From assembly GCA_030148425.1 (NCBI GenBank), contig JASBTM010000008.1, positions 736,285 to 800,284 of the forward strand: a DNA stretch of 64,000 bases, read 5' to 3'. The notes beneath the pieces were generated by a model. That model was not told where the DNA came from, did no database searches, and saw only the letters and a list, made by a program, of their open reading frames with translations. How positions within the stretch are numbered: the stretch's first letter is position 1; every line of letters starts with the position of its first letter. This document shows, piece by piece, positions 55,155-64,000 of this stretch. This stretch comes from Hyphomicrobium sp. (GTDB taxonomy: Bacteria > Pseudomonadota > Alphaproteobacteria > Rhizobiales > Hyphomicrobiaceae). The translations under genes were made by a program, and so were the position numbers.

Positions 55155-55229
55155 TGGTGGGCACTAGAGGGATCGAACCTCTGACCCCTACCATGTCAAG
55201 GTAGTGCTCTACCGCTGAGCTAAGTGCCC
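55155..55229 (-). tRNA. tRNA-Val (GAC)
   Basis: On the minus strand GGGCACT pairs with AGTGCCC, the anticodon stem CTACC/GGTAG encloses TTGACAT with anticodon GAC, and an encoded CCA ends the gene. T-loop GGTTCGATCCC is standard. Length is 75 bases. Confidence 0.96.
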
Positions 55230-55314
55230 GGAAGAAGCGAGCTTCTAAAAGGTTAGCGACACCGAGGTCAAGCCCCGAACGCCGCAATTCGATGATTATC
55301 GTCGAAAGGTCGCG

Positions 55315-55701
55315 TCACACAGCCAGAAGCCGGTCCACTTCCTTCACCAAATCCTTGAGATGGAAGGGCTTGGAGAGAACGCGCGCGTCCTTGGGCGGTT
55401 GATTCTCGCTGTTGAGAACGACGGCAGCGAAGCCGGTGATGAACATGATCTTGAGATCCGGATCGATCTCGCTCGCCCGCCGGGCAAGCTCGATGCCGTC
55501 CATCTTCGGCATCACGATATCGGTCAGGAGAAGTGTGAACGGCTCGGTCTTGAGACGCTCATAAGCCTCTTCGCCGTTTTCGAAAGCAACGACGTCGTAG
55601 TTCGCTTTCTCGAGTGCCTTGACGAGAAAGCCGCGCATGGAGTCGTCATCCTCGGCAAGCAGGATACGACGGATAGGCAGGCTGGATGGCTTAGCGGTCA
55701 T
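55315..55701 (-). CDS. cpdR: Cell-cycle response regulator CpdR
   Basis: The product has 128 residues, a lone receiver domain. RRILLAEDDDSMRGFLVKAL, TLLLTDIVMPKMDGIELARR with the phosphoacceptor Asp, KIMFITGFAAVVLNSE and VLSKPFHLKDLVKEV match CpdR closely. Unphosphorylated CpdR primes ClpXP for proteolysis of cell-cycle proteins. It is divergent from N-formylglutamate amidohydrolase, as in many Rhizobiales. Confidence 0.95.
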   Translation of the reverse strand: MTAKPSSLPIRRILLAEDDDSMRGFLVKALEKANYDVVAFENGEEAYERLKTEPFTLLLTDIVMPKMDGIELARRASEIDPDLKIMFITGFAAVVLNSENQPPKDARVLSKPFHLKDLVKEVDRLLAV

Positions 55702-55987
55702 GGCTACTCTGGAATGTGACGGAGATCCCCGAACGAGAAATTACCCCATATCTCGTCGGACGCAAATTTGGCTCAAGTTGGGTAAACGGAGCATGAAGTT
55801 GTGGAAAGGATCGCACAAGATCGTGGCAGGGTGAGTATTTACCTCAGCCAGCGGTTTTGGTCACGCAAAGCGCGTGCATTCTGAACTATCCCTCAAGTCT
55901 GGCGTGGACTTCGCGCCGCACCGTTGGCAATGTAGACGGCTTGACGAAGATTGCTTCCCGCCGGGATCTGAAAGACGCCGCCCGCCC

Positions 55988-56887
55988 ATGCACGACGATA
56001 GGTCCCACGACGTTCCCCGCGCATTTTTTCCGTCGTACGACGTCCTTTCGCCGCGCGCGCAAAGCGTGCCGTTCGTGTTTTCATCTCCGCATTCTGGCAG
56101 GCTCTATCCTCCCGAATTTCTGGCGATTTCACGGCTGGACCCGAAAACATTGCGCCGTTCGGAGGATTGCTTCGTCGACCGGCTGTTTCGCCCCGTTGCG
56201 AGCCTCGGCGCGCCCCTGATCAGCGCACGCTTCCCGCGTGCTTACCTCGATCTCAATCGCGAACCCTACGAACTCGATCCGGAGCTTGTAAGCGAACCCA
56301 TTCCCGCCCACGCCAACACCCAGTCGATCCGAGTCGCAGGCGGCCTCGGAACGGTGGCGCGGATCGTCGCCGACGGCGAGGAGATCTATCCGGCGCGCCT
56401 GAGCCTTTCGAGCGTGCTCTCAAGAATCGAGCAACTTTATTTTCCGTTCCACGCTGAACTCTCGCGCCTAGTCACCCAGACGCGCGAAACGTTTGGCTAC
56501 GCGGTGTTGATGGATTGCCATTCGATGCCGTCGACGGCGATGGCCCCCGGCGGCGCCCAGCGCCCGGACATCGTTATCGGCGATCGCTTCGGAGCCTCCG
56601 CCGATCCGCGCTTGACGCTTTTGGTGCGCGACGAATTTCAGCGTCGCGGCTTCAAGGTCCAGCTCAACAGGCCTTACGCCGGTGGCTACATCACCGAGCA
56701 CCACGGACGTCCCGCACGCGGGACGCACGCAATTCAGCTCGAGATCAACCGCGGGCTCTATATCAACGAGATGACGTTTGAAGAGAACTCAGGCTATCAG
56801 CCGTTGGCGACAGCTCTGTTCGACATCACGACGAGCTTGCTGCGCGAAGTGCCCGCGCTGCTCGACTATCGCGCGGCAGCAGAATAA
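55988..56887 (+). CDS. N-formylglutamate amidohydrolase-family protein
   Basis: The product has 299 residues. VPFVFSSPHSGRLYPPEFL, RFPRAYLDLNREPYELDP, VLMDCHSMPS and the C-terminal THAIQLEINRGLYINE are family motifs with likely zinc ligands. The enzyme type releases formate from N-formylglutamate, last step of one histidine route. No other hut gene is nearby, so the substrate may differ. No clear ribosome-binding site supports the chosen ATG. Confidence 0.88.
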   Translation: MHDDRSHDVPRAFFPSYDVLSPRAQSVPFVFSSPHSGRLYPPEFLAISRLDPKTLRRSEDCFVDRLFRPVASLGAPLISARFPRAYLDLNREPYELDPELVSEPIPAHANTQSIRVAGGLGTVARIVADGEEIYPARLSLSSVLSRIEQLYFPFHAELSRLVTQTRETFGYAVLMDCHSMPSTAMAPGGAQRPDIVIGDRFGASADPRLTLLVRDEFQRRGFKVQLNRPYAGGYITEHHGRPARGTHAIQLEINRGLYINEMTFEENSGYQPLATALFDITTSLLREVPALLDYRAAAE

Positions 56888-56915
56888 GCCGCGTCTTTAA
56901 TCCGGGATTCACCAT

Positions 56916-56995
56916 AGAAAAAGGGCCGTCCGGCTTTTCGCGAACGGCCCAAGTCTAGGGAGGAAACGCCCAAGGAGGGCTGCGAAGCGCGAGCA
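56916..56995 (-). ncRNA. Small RNA, suhB/MmgR (alpha-r8)-like, copy 1
   Basis: Read on the minus strand: a 5' segment with GCAGCCCTCCTTGGGCG, an unpaired TTTCCTCCCTAGACTT core carrying an anti-Shine-Dalgarno CCTCC, then the terminator GGGCCGTTCGCG/CGGACGGCCC-type hairpin and TTTTTTC. The core and terminator match copy 2 almost base for base. The pattern fits the Rfam suhB motif, the MmgR family of Rhizobiales. The family assignment is from memory of the motif. The 5' end is approximate. Confidence 0.65.
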
Positions 56996-57149
56996 CAGCT
57001 CACATATCGCACTGCAAAAAATAAAGGTGCAGCGCATCACCAACAAATGCGATTAACGCATATCTGAGCAGCGAATGGCGCGTAGCTGATCTTTTGCTGG
57101 ATCATTGGCTCACGGCGGCGCAACTCATGCGCGCAGACCGGCCCTCAAC

Positions 57150-57225
57150 AAAGAAAGGCCGTCCGATTGCCGAACGGCCCAAGTCTAGGGAGGAAACGCC
57201 CAAATTGGGCTACGAATGCGACGAA
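57150..57225 (-). ncRNA. Small RNA, suhB/MmgR (alpha-r8)-like, copy 2
   Basis: Same layout as copy 1: GTAGCCCAATTTGGGCG hairpin, TTTCCTCCCTAGACTT core, terminator GGCCGTTCG/CGGACGGCC and TTTCTTTG. The 5' hairpin keeps pairing despite base changes from copy 1, which supports a conserved RNA structure. It lies about 235 bases from copy 1 on the same strand, upstream of the inositol-monophosphatase-family gene, matching the location that gave the suhB motif its name. Confidence 0.65.
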
Positions 57226-57417
57226 GCGTGTCAGCGCACTCGCATTGAAACGATGAGCTGGTTCGGCGGCCATCGCAATCTCAACGCGTATTGCATTAGC
57301 ACATTGGTGCGTGCATGTATCCGCCTCGCCACAACTTACGTTACTATTGTGTATCTTATTCAACATTGCCGCGTTCAGCGTTAGTAAGGATACCTCGGGT
57401 AGACGTTTAGCAAATCA

Positions 57418-58251
57418 TTGAAATCGCAAGGTGAGCGCGTGCCGGGAACCTTACCCGCAGCGGAATTCCAAGCCATCGTCCGCGTGGCCCAGGAGCTGGC
57501 CGACATTTCCGGCTCCACTATCCTCAAGCATTTTCGCAAGCCCATGCCTGTGGAAAACAAGGCGGGCATCGGCGGATACGATCCGGTGACGAAGGCGGAC
57601 CGCGGCGCCGAGAAAGCGATCGTGCAAGCGCTCGCAACCAAATTCCCCGATCACGGCGTCATTGGCGAGGAGTTCGGCTCGAAACCGGGAACGAGTCCCT
57701 ACACGTGGGTTATCGATCCAATCGACGGCACGCGATCCTTCATCATCGGCTCGCCCCTATGGGGCACCCTGATCGGCGTCCTGAAGGATGGAGAACCAAT
57801 CTTCGGCCTGGTCGACCAGCCGTTTACCGGCGAGCGTTTCTGGTCGGACAACAAGGCCGCATACCACAGCATGCGCGGCGGACGTCCGAGCCGGATCAAG
57901 ACACGAGAGTGCAGCCGCATCGAAGATGCCGTACTGACCTCCACCCATCCCGACCTTTTCGAAAGCCCGGAGCAAATCGCCGCCCTCGCCACCCTTAAGT
58001 CGAAAGCGCGCCTGACGCGCTACGGCGGTGACTGCTACGGCTACTGCCTGCTCGCCTCGGGCTTCGTCGACGTCATCATCGAATCCGGACTGAAGCCCTA
58101 CGATATCGTCGCCATCATTCCGATTATCGAGCGCGCGGGCGGCACCATCACGACTTGGACCGGTGGCGACCCGTCTTCGGGCGGCGACATCATAGCTACG
58201 GGCGACGCTCGCCTTCATGAAGACGTGCTCGCGCTGATCAACAAGCTTTGA
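57418..58251 (+). CDS. hisN: Histidinol-phosphatase / inositol monophosphatase family
   Basis: The product has 277 residues. DPVTKADRGAEKAIVQAL, VIGEEFGS, WVIDPIDGTRSFIIGSPLWG (metal ligands) and GLKPYDIVAIIPIIERAGG define the IMPase superfamily; the RSFIIG variant after DGT is usual in HisN-type histidinol-phosphatases. SuhB-type function is the alternative. The start is uncertain: TTG at 57418 lacks a good site, while GTG at 57439 follows AAGGTGAG closely. Confidence 0.85.
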   Translation: MKSQGERVPGTLPAAEFQAIVRVAQELADISGSTILKHFRKPMPVENKAGIGGYDPVTKADRGAEKAIVQALATKFPDHGVIGEEFGSKPGTSPYTWVIDPIDGTRSFIIGSPLWGTLIGVLKDGEPIFGLVDQPFTGERFWSDNKAAYHSMRGGRPSRIKTRECSRIEDAVLTSTHPDLFESPEQIAALATLKSKARLTRYGGDCYGYCLLASGFVDVIIESGLKPYDIVAIIPIIERAGGTITTWTGGDPSSGGDIIATGDARLHEDVLALINKL

Positions 58252-58264
58252 AAACTGGACGGCT

Positions 58265-59233
58265 TCAGAGACTTTCCGACGGCATCATCTCGATGCCCAT
58301 GTAAGCATCGAACGCAGCCCAGAAGCGCTGCCGGATCGCATCCGTTTCCTGCAGGATCTCGTGACGCGATCCCGGCATCAGGAAATGGCCGCCCGATTTC
58401 AAATCGACGGCGAAATCTTCAATCGCTTGCGATGAAACGACGTGATCCGCGCCCGCCGCGAACAGCATCATCGGCACGCACACGTACTTTGGATAGTCCG
58501 GCCGCGAAAGCATGGCGCAGCTGCGAAGCGCCGCCCGAAGCCAGCCCACTGTCGGCGATCCGAGAGCGAGATCCGGCGCCGCTTCGATAATCGATTTCAC
58601 GCGCGACCAGCGCACATGATCGGCGGTCAGCCGGTTGTTCTCGAATGCCATGAGATCGTTGGGCAGATCCGATCCGCCACGAACGTAAGCTGTTGAAAGG
58701 CCGAGCAGCGATGCCGTCGTCGCATAAGCCTTCGCCAGCGGCCGGCTCGCGCCGAGCATCTTTTCGTGGATGTCGATCATCGGCGACAACAGAATCATCC
58801 GCGAGAAAGGGCTTGTCTCGTCCTGAGCACCGCGCAGAAGGATGTTGCCGCCAAGCGAATGTCCAAGGCCGATGATAGGTTCGGGCAGCGTCGGCCGGAC
58901 GATCCCGTCGATGAAAATCGCCAGATCCCTGTCGTATTCGGTGAACGCAACGACGTGTCCCTTGTGCCGGTTCGATAATATCCGTTCCGACCCACCCTGC
59001 CCGCGCAAATCGAAAATCGCGACGGCGAAACCGCGACGGCGAAGATCGGCGATCACCTCGAAATACTTTTCTATGAACTCGCCACGGCCCTGCACGATGC
59101 AAACCGTGCCGCGCGTCGGGCCGCGAGTCGCCTGCCAGAGCGCAGCGCGAAGTTTGAGGCCGTCATAGCCGTCGAAGGCGATGACGTTGGCCCCGCTCGG
59201 CACGGGATTAATTGAGAGGGAAACGAGTTTCAT
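58265..59233 (-). CDS. Lysophospholipase-like alpha/beta hydrolase
   Basis: The product has 322 residues. IVQGRGEFIEKYFEVIADL, FDLRGQGGSER, nucleophile elbow GLGHSLGGN and the terminal PGSRHEIL with the catalytic His match PldB/monoacylglycerol lipase-type enzymes. AAGADHVVSS carries the likely acid. It is convergent with hisN. Confidence 0.87.
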   Translation of the reverse strand: MKLVSLSINPVPSGANVIAFDGYDGLKLRAALWQATRGPTRGTVCIVQGRGEFIEKYFEVIADLRRRGFAVAIFDLRGQGGSERILSNRHKGHVVAFTEYDRDLAIFIDGIVRPTLPEPIIGLGHSLGGNILLRGAQDETSPFSRMILLSPMIDIHEKMLGASRPLAKAYATTASLLGLSTAYVRGGSDLPNDLMAFENNRLTADHVRWSRVKSIIEAAPDLALGSPTVGWLRAALRSCAMLSRPDYPKYVCVPMMLFAAGADHVVSSQAIEDFAVDLKSGGHFLMPGSRHEILQETDAIRQRFWAAFDAYMGIEMMPSESL

Positions 59234-59312
59234 CTACCGCTCTTCAGCCCGCCGAAGCGACGCGATTCTCGATACGCACCGACGCTACCACACGATATTG
59301 GCGAGAACCCCT

Positions 59313-59432
59313 CTTGAAGCGGTTTTTCTCGCTACCTACCTCTTGGCTGTGGTTGCCGCAAAGCGGGACCACATCATGAAAGTCCGGCCAGAAGCCGGGT
59401 TTTTACATGTCGCTTCTCATGGAGGATATGTC
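59313..59432 (+). promoter_or_regulatory. RpoH-type promoter and ROSE RNA thermometer
   Basis: CTTGAA (59313-59318) and CCTACC (59335-59340), 16 bases apart, resemble an alphaproteobacterial heat-shock promoter. The leader then forms hairpins GTGGT..ACCAC (59349-59372) and CCGGC..GCCGG (about 59384-59398). The last helix would pair ACAT/ATGT and TTCTC/GAGGA around the ribosome-binding site 59421-59426, with TCGCT (59410-59414) matching the ROSE UYGCU motif. Heat would open it. Confidence 0.7.
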
Positions 59433-59891
59433 ATGCGACACGCTGAGTTTGCCCCCTTTTATCGTTCCGCTATCGGTTTCGATCGTCTCTTCCAGGCGCT
59501 CGACCGCTCCGTCAGCTTCGATAGCGAATCCACCTACCCGCCTTATAACATCGAACGCACCGGCGAGAACGCTTACCGCATCACGCTGGCAGTTGCCGGC
59601 TTCGCTCAGGACGAGCTGAAGATCGAGGTCAAAGAGCAGACGCTTTCGATTGCAGGTGACAAGGCTGCCGAGGTCGAAGGCAAAGCCTACCTTCACCGCG
59701 GCATCGCAGCCCGTGCTTTCGAGCGACGCTTTCAACTCGCCGACCATGTCGATGTGACCGGCGCCAAGTTCGAGAACGGCCTCTTGCACGTCGATCTCGT
59801 TCGCAACGTTCCTGAGAGCAAAAAGCCGCGGACGATTGTCATCGGCACGCCCGAAGCGGTCCAACAGCTCGAGGCCAAAGCCGCCGCCTAA
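59433..59891 (+). CDS. Small heat-shock protein Hsp20
   Basis: The product has 152 residues. FDRLFQALDR lies in the N-terminal arm, and the alpha-crystallin domain covers about 38-130 (YPPYNIERTGENAYRITLAV, GAKFENGLLHVDLVRNVPE). It is an ATP-independent holdase for unfolding proteins, IbpA-like. The start at 59433 follows GGAGG. Regulation by sigma-32 and a ROSE element is indicated upstream. Confidence 0.94.
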   Translation: MRHAEFAPFYRSAIGFDRLFQALDRSVSFDSESTYPPYNIERTGENAYRITLAVAGFAQDELKIEVKEQTLSIAGDKAAEVEGKAYLHRGIAARAFERRFQLADHVDVTGAKFENGLLHVDLVRNVPESKKPRTIVIGTPEAVQQLEAKAAA

Positions 59892-59918
59892 CGGCTCCAC
59901 CTCCGGCGTAGACATCGG

Positions 59919-59953
59919 ACGGCAGTTGCGCTTTGGCGCGACTGCCGTTTTTC
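59919..59953 (+). terminator. Rho-independent terminator of hsp20
   Basis: ACGGCAGT-T-GCGC pairs with GCGC-G-ACTGCCGT around a 4-base loop, followed by TTTT. It lies 28 bases after the stop codon. Confidence 0.9.
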
Positions 59954-60420
59954 GTTGGAAGGCCACGCCTCCTTAAGAAATTTTGTTGCTTCCTTCGCAG
60001 CCGGAGCTTGCCGAAAAGGATCATTGCCACGGCCGCGTGTTATCGCTTGTGCCGCAGTGTCAAATCTGTAGAATTTGTTAGATAGGTCAACATTGCTGTC
60101 CTTTGTGCGCCGTGAGGACGCATTAGTGCAGCGCTGACGTTGGCAATCGGCCGTAGCGTCGCTTTACGGCTACGAAGTGGCGGCCTGGGAGACATTCAAG
60201 TGCTTGAAGACAGGACATGCGGTTTGCAAGGCCGTTCGATCGGCGGCGGGCTCCATTCCATAAAATGCCGAGCGGCTACGCGTCCGGACCGAAAACGTCG
60301 GTCCGCGGCGTAAATTTCTTCTACGCCTGCCGGCAGATTGCAAATTGAGCGTCCACGGGCGGACGCCCTTCCGAATAACGAAGTTCTGAATTTGGGCCGC
60401 TTGGCCATACGAGGCGAGAA
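59954..60420. other. gltB upstream region
   Basis: No gene was seen in about 470 bases. Two strong hairpins lie in the last 150: CGGACCGA-AAACG-TCGGTCCG (60285-60305) and GCGTCC...GGACGC (about 60347-60364). GAGGCGAGAA precedes the gltB start. Confidence 0.45.

Positions 60421-64000
<3,580 letters not shown>

Noticed and set aside
54979..55287. Frame overlapping tRNA-Val
   Set aside because: Translation of a tRNA gene and flanks; the tRNA fold is complete.
57094..57384. 96-codon plus-strand frame over the second small RNA
   Set aside because: It overlaps the conserved sRNA core on the other strand and lacks a ribosome-binding site.

Overview
The window reads as chromosomal DNA of a methylotrophic Rhizobiales alphaproteobacterium, most likely Hyphomicrobium or a close relative. 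That is an inference from gene content: a lanthanide-type PQQ methanol dehydrogenase (XoxF), a type-2 glycerate kinase and pyruvate kinase, split pntA1/pntA2/pntB transhydrogenase genes, and alphaproteobacterial markers (CpdR, GapR/DUF2312, DUF1244, DUF1036, a four-helix aa3-oxidase subunit IV, a PodJ-like Sel1 protein). No transposase, phage gene or CRISPR array was seen. Both window edges cut a gene: a Sel1-repeat protein on the left and gltB on the right.

Layout. 1-8.4 kb: PodJ-like polarity protein, small secreted protein, prolyl iminopeptidase, a two-subunit sodium:solute symporter, MscL and a FUSC-family membrane protein. 8.5-11.3 kb: tRNA-Gly, then a stand-alone xoxF with a leader of consecutive hairpins, two tandem terminators and a tiny membrane-protein gene. 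11.4-18.9 kb: a LysR regulator divergent from a tightly packed eight-gene operon (three ABC transporter genes, two SDR dehydrogenases, a creatininase, a DUF1989 protein and a guanidino-modifying hydrolase). 19-24.5 kb: a diguanylate cyclase, small unknown proteins, a DUF374 acyltransferase, cyclopropane fatty acid synthase and DUF3175. 24.5-32 kb: a GT2 glycosyltransferase, a family-3 solute-binding protein, a GH3 hexosaminidase, an NTF2-like protein, ribosomal protein S21 with a glycine-rich tail, and two hydrolases. 32-36 kb: pntA1-pntA2-pntB followed by a secreted haloacid dehalogenase-like gene and a duplicated scrap of the pntB 3' end. 36-47 kb: oxidase subunit IV, Kup, an M3 oligoendopeptidase, a decayed GT87 gene, an NtrC-type regulator, an L,D-transpeptidase and a DUF882 murein peptidase. 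47-60 kb: OxyR, GapR, DUF1244, glycerate kinase, DUF1036, pyruvate kinase, a palindromic repeat, a TPR protein, L36, a methyltransferase, tRNA-Val, CpdR, N-formylglutamate amidohydrolase, two tandem small RNAs, a histidinol-phosphatase/SuhB-family gene, a lysophospholipase and Hsp20 behind a ROSE thermometer. 60.4 kb to the end: gltB.

How genes work together. XoxF would oxidise methanol in the periplasm. Glycerate kinase and pyruvate kinase sit in C3 metabolism next to the serine cycle, and transhydrogenase balances NADH and NADPH. The most novel unit is the LysR-controlled operon at 12.4-18.9 kb. It contains a clear creatininase homologue but no creatinase, and instead two other enzymes of guanidino-compound families. 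This suggests an undescribed import and breakdown route for creatinine or a related N-methylated guanidino compound, which could feed methylamine, dimethylamine or sarcosine into methylotrophic metabolism.
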